This document shows positions 27,654 through 36,123 of a stretch of 49,343 nt of DNA, in pieces. The notes beneath the pieces are model-generated. The model was not told the DNA's origin, did no database searches, and saw nothing but the letters and a program-made list of their open reading frames with translations. The DNA comes from a virus: the IMG/VR virus record IMGVR_UViG_3300033571_018524, positions 1-49,343 of that record, one strand, 5' to 3'. The first letter of the stretch is position 1, and each line of letters starts with the position of its first letter. Position numbers and translations under genes: made by a program.

Positions 27654-28504
27654 AAATTAATTTTATTTCCTTTTGTAATAAAAAATGGAGTTGCCCCATC
27701 TCTTTCTGTGTACTCTTCTCCTGGAAATACTAAATATCTATGCCATTTTCCTGTTTTAACGTCTGAAACAAATTGCTCTTTCCACATTTCGGCCCATTTT
27801 TCTTTACCATATTTCTTTTCATTTTCTAACCATTCAGGTGATCCTTCGTAGTCCCACTGCCAGAATGTTCTTATAAGATATTTGTTTCCGTTGGTTACTG
27901 CCTTTACTCCATGATAAAAAGGTTCTGCGGAAGGAAATACAACCATGTCTCCAGCTTTTGGTTTATAATCAATTACATCTTCTTTTTCTACATGCAAGAA
28001 AGATATTTCTCCGCCATCATATTCATCATTTAAATAAATAGTACAAGTTAATCCAAATTTAAATCCTGGCTCTGCAGCTTTATAGGGGGCATAGTCTGTA
28101 TGATACATCATTGCAAGAGCATTTCTTTCTGGAGTTGGATCGTATTTGTTAATTGATAATCCGCTCTTGTGCCAATTTGGTAATTCAAAATTCCATTCTT
28201 TAATGAAATCAGAAGTTACTGCATGAAATGCTTCAGAAATAGTTTCAATAAAATATTTTTGTTTTGCATTAGATTCGTTATCTGTTCCTGGAGGCATGTG
28301 TTCTCCTGGATCAACCATTGGGCAATCTGTCATAATTCCAAAACCGTACCAGTCTCTCCACGGCTCAAAATAATCGCCTTCTTTTAAATAACCTTCTTGT
28401 TCTGTTTCTTTAATGATTTCAAGAAGTTCTTTGACGTTTGGCAAAGCTTTGGTATACACAGAAACCTGTGGGTAAACAATAATTCTTTCTAAATCTATGC
28501 TCAT
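27650..28504 (-). CDS. 2OG-Fe(II) oxygenase, long form
   Basis: 284 residues, the longest of the seven. His135-x-Asp137 (MYHTDYAP) and His198 (FYHGVKAV) bind iron; ten residues later the usual Arg is Lys208, with Arg212 close by, so the 2-oxoglutarate contact may be changed. GGEISFLHVEKEDVIDYKP is the family strand. A C-terminal 65-residue tail is extra. AAAGGGAG precedes the ATG. It heads the run with the two cupin proteins. Confidence 0.83.
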   Translation of the reverse strand: MSIDLERIIVYPQVSVYTKALPNVKELLEIIKETEQEGYLKEGDYFEPWRDWYGFGIMTDCPMVDPGEHMPPGTDNESNAKQKYFIETISEAFHAVTSDFIKEWNFELPNWHKSGLSINKYDPTPERNALAMMYHTDYAPYKAAEPGFKFGLTCTIYLNDEYDGGEISFLHVEKEDVIDYKPKAGDMVVFPSAEPFYHGVKAVTNGNKYLIRTFWQWDYEGSPEWLENEKKYGKEKWAEMWKEQFVSDVKTGKWHRYLVFPGEEYTERDGATPFFITKGNKINL

Positions 28505-28519
28505 ATAATATTCTCCCTT

Positions 28520-29941
28520 TTAAACAATTATATCATTTTTATATGTAGTTTTCCAAAGCTCTATGTCAAATTTATCATTTAATAGTGGCTGCCCTTTTAT
28601 ATTTAAACTAGTGTTTAATAATACAGGAACTCCTGTTACCACATACCATTCTGATAAAAGACTATATAGTCCTGGATGTTGTTTTTTATTTACTGTTTGA
28701 ACTCTAGATGTTCCATCAGCATGAACTACTGAAGGTATTTTATCTGGCTGTAAACATTTAGGTGTGTATTGCATGTACGGAGATTCATAGTTCATATCAA
28801 ACCATTTTGATGCATGCTCAGCCAAAACTACTGGAGCAAATGGCCTAAACAACTCTCTTTGTTTAATCAAATTAACTTTATCTTTAATGTTTGGATCTCT
28901 AGGATCTGCCAGAATACTTCTATTGCCTAAAGCTCTTGGACCAAATTCCGCTCTTCCTGTTGCTACTGCTGCAATTTTATTTCTAATTAATTCTGTAATT
29001 ATTTCTTTTACAGGATATTCTCCTCCAAGGTCATGTCCTAAATATGGACCTTTCCAATTTATATGTTTTCCATACATAGCTGCTGCTGCACCTAAAGAGC
29101 TTCCCGCATCTCCTGGGTTCGGCATAATCCAAACATCTTTAAAAATATTCCACAATAAAGTATTAGCTTTGCTGTTTAAAGCACATCCACCCATAAAAAC
29201 AAGATTTTGTTTACCTGTTGAATGTTTTACCATTTGCATAAAATCTATTAATCTTTGTTCATAAACAAATTGAACTGCTGCAGCAATATCAAACTTATCT
29301 TGTTCTGTTATTGGCAAATCCCAATCTTTTATTCCTTTATGAAAATTGTAAGATTGTATATGATATTTTGGAAAATAACTATCTACTTTTTCATAATATT
29401 TTTTCCAATCTCCGTATGCTGCCATACCCATCATAATATATTCTTCTTGATTTGGCATAAGACCAATTAATTGCGTAAAGGCTGAATAAAATAATCCGAA
29501 ACTTACTGGATAATTTTGTTTATATTTTAATTTTATTTTTTCACCCTCACCGATCCAGACGGTGGAAGTATTGTACTCTCCTATTGCATCTAAAACTACT
29601 ATAGCAGCATCAAAAAAATTACTAGTATAGTATCCTGCTGCTGCATGAGAATAATGATGTTTGAAATATTTTACTGGTAAGTCCATTGGAATATTTGGCT
29701 TCCAATCTGCCTGACCACCTTTTAAAATAATTCTTGACTGCTTTAACCTTGGTTTTTCATAATATGCTATATGTGTTGGTGTTCCATAATTTAACATATC
29801 TAAATAAATTTCTTTATTGTTATACCAATCATTTTTTTGTTTGCTGTATCTTTCTGCATGACCTGCAAAAAGTATTTCTCCATCCTTAATTAAAGATATT
29901 GCTGCGTCATGAGATGTTTCATTTATGCCTAGAATAATCAA
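28520..29941 (-). CDS. Carbamoyltransferase (NodU/TobZ-like)
   Basis: 473 residues from TTG 29941, with AGAAGGA upstream and directly after the preceding stop. The N-terminal ASKHA fold shows LGINETSHDAAISLI; HHYSHAAAGYYTS carries the His pair of the Kae1-like part; GNRSILADPRD and VLLNTSLNIKGQP belong to the C-terminal carbamoyl-phosphate domain. Family members carbamoylate sugars or antibiotics via carbamoyl-AMP. Its oxygenase and SGNH neighbours suggest modification of a glycan or small ligand. Confidence 0.88.
   Translation of the reverse strand: MIILGINETSHDAAISLIKDGEILFAGHAERYSKQKNDWYNNKEIYLDMLNYGTPTHIAYYEKPRLKQSRIILKGGQADWKPNIPMDLPVKYFKHHYSHAAAGYYTSNFFDAAIVVLDAIGEYNTSTVWIGEGEKIKLKYKQNYPVSFGLFYSAFTQLIGLMPNQEEYIMMGMAAYGDWKKYYEKVDSYFPKYHIQSYNFHKGIKDWDLPITEQDKFDIAAAVQFVYEQRLIDFMQMVKHSTGKQNLVFMGGCALNSKANTLLWNIFKDVWIMPNPGDAGSSLGAAAAMYGKHINWKGPYLGHDLGGEYPVKEIITELIRNKIAAVATGRAEFGPRALGNRSILADPRDPNIKDKVNLIKQRELFRPFAPVVLAEHASKWFDMNYESPYMQYTPKCLQPDKIPSVVHADGTSRVQTVNKKQHPGLYSLLSEWYVVTGVPVLLNTSLNIKGQPLLNDKFDIELWKTTYKNDIIV
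28527..28538 (-). promoter_or_regulatory. Extended -10 promoter
   Basis: AAATGATATAAT on the minus strand, inside the 3' end of the carbamoyltransferase gene. A leader of about 20 bases with AAAGGGAG leads to ATG 28504. Confidence 0.7.
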
Positions 29942-29942
29942 T

Positions 29943-30539
29943 TTATTTTCCTTCTGGCCAAATATCTGGTGTGCTTGCAAAAGAAATATCACTATATTTT
30001 TCTAACACAAGCATTGCTGTGTACCTATAAGAATCTTCTACAGTTTTAATTCTATGCCATAAATGGGTAGGAAAAATAATTACAGTTCCAGGTACTGGTT
30101 TGTACTCTATGTTAAGATCATCAAAATAAAGTTCCCCGCCTTTAAAATCATCATTTAAATACAGAACTGCAACGTAACCTTTAATGCCATCTTCTGGATC
30201 ATCTATATTCATATCTTGATGAGACATAAAGTTTTCTCTTGGACCAATTTTTGTCATAATAAAATTAGGTCTTGGACTAAATCCTGTTTCGTTATACATT
30301 GTTAAAAATTTTCTAAATTTAGTTTTAAAGATAGCTTCTAGCTGTTGATGTAAAATAAAAGCAGTACTCTGATGTTTTTCTTTTCTTTTAATTAAGAACA
30401 TAGGGCCCCTGCGTGGAGAGTCATACCAGGCATAGTCTGGATTTTCTCCTTCTCCTAATTCTTTTACAAGACTAAGTATGCTTTCATGCCCATTTACATG
30501 GAAAACAACAATTCTATTTTTTTCATCTAAAATTATCAT
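29943..30539 (-). CDS. 2OG-Fe(II) oxygenase
   Basis: 198 residues from ATG 30539, six bases after TACAAT (30551-30546); an in-frame ATG at 30566 precedes the promoter. His107-x-Asp109 (SHQDMN), His162 (LWHRIKTV) and Arg172 complete the site. GGELYFDDLNIEYKP is standard. It lies immediately upstream of the carbamoyltransferase. Confidence 0.87.
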   Translation of the reverse strand: MIILDEKNRIVVFHVNGHESILSLVKELGEGENPDYAWYDSPRRGPMFLIKRKEKHQSTAFILHQQLEAIFKTKFRKFLTMYNETGFSPRPNFIMTKIGPRENFMSHQDMNIDDPEDGIKGYVAVLYLNDDFKGGELYFDDLNIEYKPVPGTVIIFPTHLWHRIKTVEDSYRYTAMLVLEKYSDISFASTPDIWPEGK

Positions 30540-30543
30540 ATAT

Positions 30544-31560
30544 CTATTGTACCAAATACCTCTCAAAGCATTCTGCTAAATGCATATGAGAATGTACCCC
30601 TGGGTGTCCTGTACCTACCTTGATATCTGTGCCTTTATCAAAATGTATTCCTACAACGTCTTTTAATGCATTGTGGTTGCATTTAGGAAACATTGGTTTT
30701 TTTAAAAAAGTTTCTCTTTCTGTAAAGCTACAAAGATCGGAATCAAGTGTAATAAAATATTCAAATGGATTTATTTCCGATATCAATGACTCAGCTCTAT
30801 AATCCCATGTTGCCCACTTTAAATTAATTCCTGTTGCTCTGCAGTATTGTTCTAGCATGTGTATATAAAATATTGACTCGGCAAAAGCCATGTCTGGGCT
30901 TACTGATTCATCATAAGGAATTGGTTTTTTTAAAAATTTTTCTCCTTTTGAATTAAAACCTAACAGTTTAAATCTCCAATAGGGGTATTTATCAAATGGA
31001 GATATTGTCATGTCTTGCCAGTCCGAATTCATTGGAAATTTCATTCTATCAAAACTTGGAAATAAACAAAATAAATTTTTAGGATTTCCAAATTCTTTAA
31101 AATAGGCAAAAAGATTTAAAACAATTCCCTGAACACTATCCCCAGGAGTGGATACGTTGGCGTATCTAAGATTATATTTATTTGCAATTTGAGTTCCCCA
31201 TATCCATTTTTCTGGAATTCCTACTCCAAATGTTACAGAATCTCCTGCAAAAACAAAATTTTCTTCTTTAACAAAATGACTTGACCTAAATCCATATACA
31301 TTTTGCATATATTCATTATGATCATCCCATAAAACTTCTAAGTCAAATGATCTAAACATAAATGTTTTTAAATCAAAAATTAAAAACAAAGGATTATAAT
31401 ATTTTATTAATGGATTAACAAATGGATCTTCTCTGCCTGAAAGAGGATTTGAAATAAATCTTTTAATAAATTTATCATTTACTCTTTCATTTAAATTGTG
31501 TGACCCTACAATATTTAACTCTTTAATTATTTTTATGATTTTTTCTATATCAGGTTTCAT
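30544..31560 (-). CDS. SGNH/GDSL hydrolase-like protein 1
   Basis: 338 residues. FAGDSVTFGVGI (residues 104-115) is the block-I GDS motif with Ser108; TPGDSVQG near 138-145 fits block II; HPGVHSHMHLAE near the end supplies the catalytic His region. SGNH enzymes remove acyl groups from sugars or lipids. No signal peptide. It is paired with a distant paralogue at 31951. Confidence 0.75.
   Translation of the reverse strand: MKPDIEKIIKIIKELNIVGSHNLNERVNDKFIKRFISNPLSGREDPFVNPLIKYYNPLFLIFDLKTFMFRSFDLEVLWDDHNEYMQNVYGFRSSHFVKEENFVFAGDSVTFGVGIPEKWIWGTQIANKYNLRYANVSTPGDSVQGIVLNLFAYFKEFGNPKNLFCLFPSFDRMKFPMNSDWQDMTISPFDKYPYWRFKLLGFNSKGEKFLKKPIPYDESVSPDMAFAESIFYIHMLEQYCRATGINLKWATWDYRAESLISEINPFEYFITLDSDLCSFTERETFLKKPMFPKCNHNALKDVVGIHFDKGTDIKVGTGHPGVHSHMHLAECFERYLVQ
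30546..30554 (-). promoter_or_regulatory. -10 TACAAT with TG extension, leaderless
   Basis: TTTGGTACAAT on the minus strand, six bases before ATG 30539, within the last codons of the SGNH gene. Confidence 0.6.
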
Positions 31561-31855
31561 CTCTAAAGTCTGGGTCTATTAATCCAATTTCTTTTGCAAC
31601 CCTTTTCCCTTCTTCTGATAAATGAAAAGTAGCTTCAAGATTTTCATCATACTCTACTTCTAAGAATCCTTTTTCAAAAAGATCAAGCAAATTTTTATCA
31701 ATAAATTCTTGATGAGATTGCCACAATTCTGGTGCCACTTCTTTAGCAATTTCATTAACTTGATAAATAGCTTCCCCATCAGTATCAAACCCCACAAATT
31801 CTATTGCTCCAATGCTGAGGTAGTACTCCATTTTGTCGTTAATATCATCCATCAT
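31550..31855 (-). CDS. Hypothetical protein between the SGNH genes
   Basis: 101 residues. AIEFVGFDTDGEAIYQVNEI, then a helix, then LEVEYDENLEATFHLSEEGK looks like a winged-helix unit with a beta hairpin. I recall similar proteins in aquatic phages, usually unnamed. AGGAG precedes ATG 31855. It overlaps the first SGNH gene. Confidence 0.65.
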   Translation of the reverse strand: MMDDINDKMEYYLSIGAIEFVGFDTDGEAIYQVNEIAKEVAPELWQSHQEFIDKNLLDLFEKGFLEVEYDENLEATFHLSEEGKRVAKEIGLIDPDFRDET

Positions 31856-31864
31856 TTATTTCTC

Positions 31865-31954
31865 CTAATAAATAAAATCACTTCTACCTCTTTTTGTTTT
31901 TTTCTTTTTTATTTTTTGTAAATAATAACCAATTATTAAAAAAACTTTTTTCAT
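31865..31954 (-). CDS. Tiny membrane-basic peptide
   Basis: 29 residues: a hydrophobic segment VFLIIGYYL followed by a very basic tail (KIKKKKTKRGR). ATGA overlap with the upstream SGNH gene. It could be a membrane-active peptide or chance frame. Confidence 0.4.
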   Translation of the reverse strand: MKKVFLIIGYYLQKIKKKKTKRGRSDFIY

Positions 31955-32859
31955 CTTGATACCTCAAAAAATATTTCTGCTAAATGGATATGTCTATGGT
32001 AACCCCAATGGGCATACTCCACTCCGTTTTCTTGATCTGGAGCAAAATGAAAATTTTTTGGTCTTTCTGCATGTTCTTTTTCATGGCATTTTGTAAATAC
32101 TAATGTTTTAGGGTCATTGTAGTTTATTATTTTTTCCATCGGATCAACAACCCACATTTCATTATATATATTTACTAAATTTTCATTGCCTTTATATGTA
32201 ACTAAATTTTCTTTTACAAACATTAAAGCTTCATATTGTTTTTGGTGCCACGTTGCCCAATATAATTTTATGTCTAAAGCTTTGCAATATTCTTCTAAAT
32301 ACATTATTTGTAAGTTTGAATAATATTGACACATATCTTGCGGGAATATAAATTCTGGTTCATAAGGAATTTTAAAATATTTATCTTCAGTAAAAGTTTC
32401 AACATTTGCTGTTGTTATGTAGTCTTTTATTCCATCAGATTTATGTTGCATCTTGAAAAAATTTTCATTATTAGGAAGCTCTATCCTATTAAATCCTGGG
32501 AATAAAGCAAAAATATATTCTGGAGCGCCATATTGTTTTATGTATGCAAATATTGCTCTAACTTGTCTTCCAACCGAACTTCCTGCTAGGGCTATATTAT
32601 TATATTCAAGACCCATTTTTTTTGCCAATACGTCTGCCCAAACTTCTTCTTTTTCTATGCCTCCACCGACGGTCATTGAGCATCCTGCAATTAATAAAGG
32701 TTTTGCAGATTTTATTTCTGTTGCTATATATGGAAATCTATGAGTATATATTTCTTTATACTTATCATCACTCATGTCGTACTTATCGGTTTTTTTATTT
32801 GACAACAAAGCATCAAAGTAATCGTTTGTAAAAGAATAAACAAACTCACTTGGAGACAT
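31951..32859 (-). CDS. SGNH hydrolase-like protein 2
   Basis: 302 residues. LLIAGCSMTVGGGI has GCS in place of GDS, with Ser61 kept; LAGSSVGRQV fits the next block, and AHWGYHRHIHLAEIF near the end matches the His region of the first member. Both share the plan and the WATW-type segment. The D-to-C change may alter activity. It follows the tRNA at 32878. Confidence 0.72.
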   Translation of the reverse strand: MSPSEFVYSFTNDYFDALLSNKKTDKYDMSDDKYKEIYTHRFPYIATEIKSAKPLLIAGCSMTVGGGIEKEEVWADVLAKKMGLEYNNIALAGSSVGRQVRAIFAYIKQYGAPEYIFALFPGFNRIELPNNENFFKMQHKSDGIKDYITTANVETFTEDKYFKIPYEPEFIFPQDMCQYYSNLQIMYLEEYCKALDIKLYWATWHQKQYEALMFVKENLVTYKGNENLVNIYNEMWVVDPMEKIINYNDPKTLVFTKCHEKEHAERPKNFHFAPDQENGVEYAHWGYHRHIHLAEIFFEVSR

Positions 32860-32877
32860 ACAATTAACACCTTTCCG

Positions 32878-32951
32878 TACAACAGGTAGGACTTGAACCT
32901 ACGATAACCGAATTATGAGTTCGGGGCCTTGACCAACTTGGCTACTGTTGC
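32878..32951 (-). tRNA. tRNA with anticodon CAT (Met or Ile2)
   Basis: Acceptor GCAACAG pairs with CTGTTGT (one G-U). Anticodon stem CCGAA/TTCGG holds loop CTCATAA, anticodon CAT. T-arm GTAGG/CCTAC has TTCAAGT. CCA is not encoded. The stem lacks the three G-C pairs of initiator tRNA, so it is an elongator Met or, if modified to lysidine, an Ile tRNA. Confidence 0.9.
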
Positions 32952-32963
32952 CTAGCTGATACA

Positions 32964-32969
32964 ATTATA
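32964..32969 (-). promoter_or_regulatory. -10 box upstream of the CAT tRNA
   Basis: TATAAT on the minus strand, 12 bases before the tRNA, overlapping the stop of the preceding gene. No clear -35. Confidence 0.45.
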
Positions 32970-33213
32970 TATTTTTTTCATCCTTTTTGTCAATAACCAT
33001 TTGTGCAATTTCTTGTACATATTCTGAAAAATGTTTTCTAACACTTCCCTTTGGTCTTCCGCCAACTTCGTTCCATATTCTAATATACTGTTGAATATTT
33101 TCAAATGTTGTAGGACATACTTTTATTCCTTCTATTTCTTTTAAAACAATAGGAAGTGGAACATGTTTTCCACAACATTTGCATTCTTTTGCAATTTCTT
33201 GATACTTATTCAT
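32965..33213 (-). CDS. Small zinc-motif protein next to the terminase
   Basis: 82 residues. C-K-C-C-G-K-H at 11-17 and a later Cys (VCPTTF) give a possible zinc site. GGRPKGSVRKHFSEYV follows, an AT-hook-like core. Overlaps the large terminase stop (ATGA), so it may assist packaging. Not otherwise recognised. Confidence 0.65.
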   Translation of the reverse strand: MNKYQEIAKECKCCGKHVPLPIVLKEIEGIKVCPTTFENIQQYIRIWNEVGGRPKGSVRKHFSEYVQEIAQMVIDKKDEKNI

Positions 33214-35012
33214 ATAATCATCATCCTATCAACGGCTTCTCTTAAATGCTCTGGCATTCTTGGGGCTCTAATAACATTCTGTCTATGTTCCACTTCTCCG
33301 TCTGCCTGACTCATATCAGACTCAAAAGACATAGATTCGTAATTATGAATTCTAATTTCTTGATTTATATCAGGACGAGTATTGCTTATTGCATTAAATA
33401 CTGCTCCACATGCAGAATCTGCTAAGTCTTTAGATCCTTTTCTTGGGTGGTCAACTTTATCTTTTAAAATTTTAAGCTGTAATAATTCATCTATTAATAA
33501 TTTAATATTAGGCCCAGTTATTCTTTCTTCTAAAACAACCATAGCTAAATCATCATAATGTTTTTTAGCAACTGATAAAATTTCTGTATTAATATTATAT
33601 TGTTTTAATTGCTGCATCATGTCATGAGAATTCCATCGGTCAAATGTACATAATCTAATGTTGAATCCTCTTGTTTTTAACGCCAATATATAGTCTTTTA
33701 CCTCTGTAAAATCTACAGATTTGTCTGGAGTCGGAGTCCAATATCTAATTGCATCAATATGAACTATTGGGGCTGGCTGTGAATAATCATTTGTAACCTT
33801 AACATTAACCCATCTATCAACATGAGCCATTGTAACCGCACAATGGTCGTGCTTTTGTGCTAAGTCTACGTGAATAAAATAAAGCTTATCTGTTTCTGGT
33901 TTAAACCATTCTTCTAGTCTTCCAAATTGATCTACTGCTAAAGGTAGTTTGCAAAAAGCTTTTTCTATTTTTTCTCTAGATTTAAAAAATGCATCAACCA
34001 TTTCTGGAGGCATACATGCAAATCTTCCCAGAGCATCTAACGGGTTTCGATAAAAATCAACTTTAAAATCTTCAATTTTTTTTGTAGGATTTACATCCCA
34101 TGTAGGTCTTTTCAATGCATACGTCTTTGGATATAAATATGATTTAATGTGGTCTTCTTCCCATTCAACAACAATTTCATTTCCTTCAGTACCGTCTGGC
34201 AAATCGTCATCAATTTTTAATAATTTACTTTGAATAATTGTTTCTTTTTCTGCAATAACTGATTCATAAAATTTTTGAATAGGATCATTTTTAAAACGGG
34301 GAAATGAAAGAAGAATTACTTTTCCATAATCTGGAAAACGAGACATAACGGAAGCTCTATACATTTCATATATTGCGTCAGCTGTTTTTGCCTGATCATG
34401 ACCTGTTGTATTTTCAATGGCAAAACCTGCAATTTCATCCAAGATCACGGTGATTACGTTATAACCTTCGAAAGCTTCTCTTTCTGAGTGGCCTGAATGC
34501 ACAGTAATGTTTTTATCAAATTTAATTTCAGATGCTTTTTCTGTGTATTTTCCATCAAACCAAGCTGACCTGGTAACTCTTGTTTTAAATCCTTTAAAAA
34601 AAACATTGTTTGCTTGTTGAGCGTTGATAGCGATATTAAGTATGTCTATGCTATCTCCTGGAGGTTTTCCATAATAATTTGCAGGATCTTTAAGGCATAA
34701 CAATAAATATACTATATAAGAAACAGCAATTGTAGAACAATAGTCTTTTCCAGAACCTTTGCCTAGTTGGGCTATGACTTCATTGCAAGTTTGTTTAAAT
34801 TTTCTTGTACCCTCTTCTTCTCCGAATAATTTTTTAAGTGTTGATTCTTTGTATATTTGAGAAGATTTTTCAATTAAAGTATATTGATATTCAGAAAGTG
34901 GCGGTAGCCCAAGATAGTCTGGACTTGTTACAAAAGTTTGCAAATCAACAGGACGCTCATCAAACTCTTCTCCGTCTAGTAAATCAATTATGTCATTAAA
35001 ATTAAGATTCAT
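33210..35012 (-). CDS. terL: Terminase large subunit
   Basis: 600 residues. ATPase domain with a Walker A-like GKGSGKD (84-90) and Walker B VILDE (189-193). C-terminal RNase H-like nuclease with Asp383 in FIHVDLAQKHDH and further Asp in LCTFDRWNS and KDLADSACG. It packages and cuts phage DNA at the capsid portal. Small terminase and a 2OG oxygenase lie upstream in the same operon; no portal or capsid gene follows in this window. Confidence 0.9.
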   Translation of the reverse strand: MNLNFNDIIDLLDGEEFDERPVDLQTFVTSPDYLGLPPLSEYQYTLIEKSSQIYKESTLKKLFGEEEGTRKFKQTCNEVIAQLGKGSGKDYCSTIAVSYIVYLLLCLKDPANYYGKPPGDSIDILNIAINAQQANNVFFKGFKTRVTRSAWFDGKYTEKASEIKFDKNITVHSGHSEREAFEGYNVITVILDEIAGFAIENTTGHDQAKTADAIYEMYRASVMSRFPDYGKVILLSFPRFKNDPIQKFYESVIAEKETIIQSKLLKIDDDLPDGTEGNEIVVEWEEDHIKSYLYPKTYALKRPTWDVNPTKKIEDFKVDFYRNPLDALGRFACMPPEMVDAFFKSREKIEKAFCKLPLAVDQFGRLEEWFKPETDKLYFIHVDLAQKHDHCAVTMAHVDRWVNVKVTNDYSQPAPIVHIDAIRYWTPTPDKSVDFTEVKDYILALKTRGFNIRLCTFDRWNSHDMMQQLKQYNINTEILSVAKKHYDDLAMVVLEERITGPNIKLLIDELLQLKILKDKVDHPRKGSKDLADSACGAVFNAISNTRPDINQEIRIHNYESMSFESDMSQADGEVEHRQNVIRAPRMPEHLREAVDRMMII

Positions 35013-35589
35013 TGCCTTTAGGAACCTTTATGTATTCATAAAAATTATTAGAATATGAATATCTTGTGCTAGAAACTACTGGACGAACACCATGTTTACA
35101 ATGCTCATAAGAACTATGAACTACTAAGTCGCCTGGTTCTGGATCATATTCTATATTTTGAGTAGGATAATATATATTTCCACCATTAAACTTATTAAAA
35201 TAAATAACAAACCCCCAGACAGAGTTTGGCTTTAGATCGTATGGGTCTCCTTCTTTTAATTTTTTATTTTCTTCGATTACAGAAAGATAAGTATGATTAT
35301 CTGAATGTTCTCCCCATGAACATCCATCCGTCATTTTTACTATGCACCGTGCTGGCCCAACATGTAGTGTGTTTGGTATAAGATTAGTTAATTTTTCAAC
35401 TAGGATTTCTGTTTCTGGCACATACTTACTAACCATATGCCAATCTTTCATTTCTTTGTTTGCATATTGCCACTCTTCTTTAGGTAAATTTTCTGCAATA
35501 CTAACAAAAGATTCACATTCATCTTTACTTAAAAAATTTTTATATACATAAATGTCTGTACCTAAAGCTTCAAAATTATTATGAAACAT
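35002..35589 (-). CDS. 2OG-Fe(II) oxygenase between terminase subunits
   Basis: 195 residues from ATG 35589, with GAGGAGGA ahead and overlapping the small terminase stop. His95-x-Asp97 (GEHSDN), His166 (CKHGVRPV) and Arg176 form the site. GGNIYYPTQNIEYDPEPGD is typical. It overlaps the large terminase start by 11 bases, so it is expressed together with the packaging genes. That suggests a virion or packaging protein as target, an inference from position. Confidence 0.87.
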   Translation of the reverse strand: MFHNNFEALGTDIYVYKNFLSKDECESFVSIAENLPKEEWQYANKEMKDWHMVSKYVPETEILVEKLTNLIPNTLHVGPARCIVKMTDGCSWGEHSDNHTYLSVIEENKKLKEGDPYDLKPNSVWGFVIYFNKFNGGNIYYPTQNIEYDPEPGDLVVHSSYEHCKHGVRPVVSSTRYSYSNNFYEYIKVPKGNES

Positions 35590-36115
35590 TATCCTCCTCA
35601 ACAATTGTAACTGGTTCAACTATACCAGTAATTTGAGACAATCTTTTTGCAACTTCCATTTTACATTTTGAACAAGAAGCAGTAACATCTTTCAATATTC
35701 CAATAAGTATCTCTTGTTTCTTTTCAGTATCTGCAATTTGTGTTGCTAGTTCAGCATTGTCTAAAAGGCCTACTTCTTGAAGCATTCCTATTCTTTTACC
35801 TTCAATTTCAGCAATTAATTTCATTGCAGCATTTTTGGCATTTAATTGTCCAGACTGGTCTGCGTCTTCTACGGTCTTCCAGGCTTCTTTAATCAACATA
35901 GCATAGTGCTGGTCTGCTCCAGAAACGGCCTCCTTTGCCCTTTCACGGGCTCCAGAATCGCTTCTAACGACCTCTTTCCACTCGTCTATATACTCGACAA
36001 CCTCTGACCTCTTAAAACCTGTTATAGAGGCAATCTGGGTAGGATTATTTCCTTTTAGTAATTCAGAAATTACTAGATTCATGCGATCAAAATGATCTGC
36101 TAATTCAATTTCCAT
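35579..36115 (-). CDS. terS: Terminase small subunit (putative)
   Basis: 178 residues. An N-terminal helix-turn-helix (LLKGNNPTQIASITGFKRSEV, residues 19-40) is followed by helical oligomerisation segments and an acidic end. Position directly upstream of the large subunit supports the call; homology is weak by eye. A TTGATT-17-TATAAT promoter lies eight bases before the ATG. Confidence 0.72.
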   Translation of the reverse strand: MEIELADHFDRMNLVISELLKGNNPTQIASITGFKRSEVVEYIDEWKEVVRSDSGARERAKEAVSGADQHYAMLIKEAWKTVEDADQSGQLNAKNAAMKLIAEIEGKRIGMLQEVGLLDNAELATQIADTEKKQEILIGILKDVTASCSKCKMEVAKRLSQITGIVEPVTIVEEDNVS

Positions 36116-36123
36116 ATGCCTAT

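Noticed and set aside
28887-29264. Plus-strand frame of 125 codons
   Set aside because: Antisense to conserved motifs of the carbamoyltransferase.
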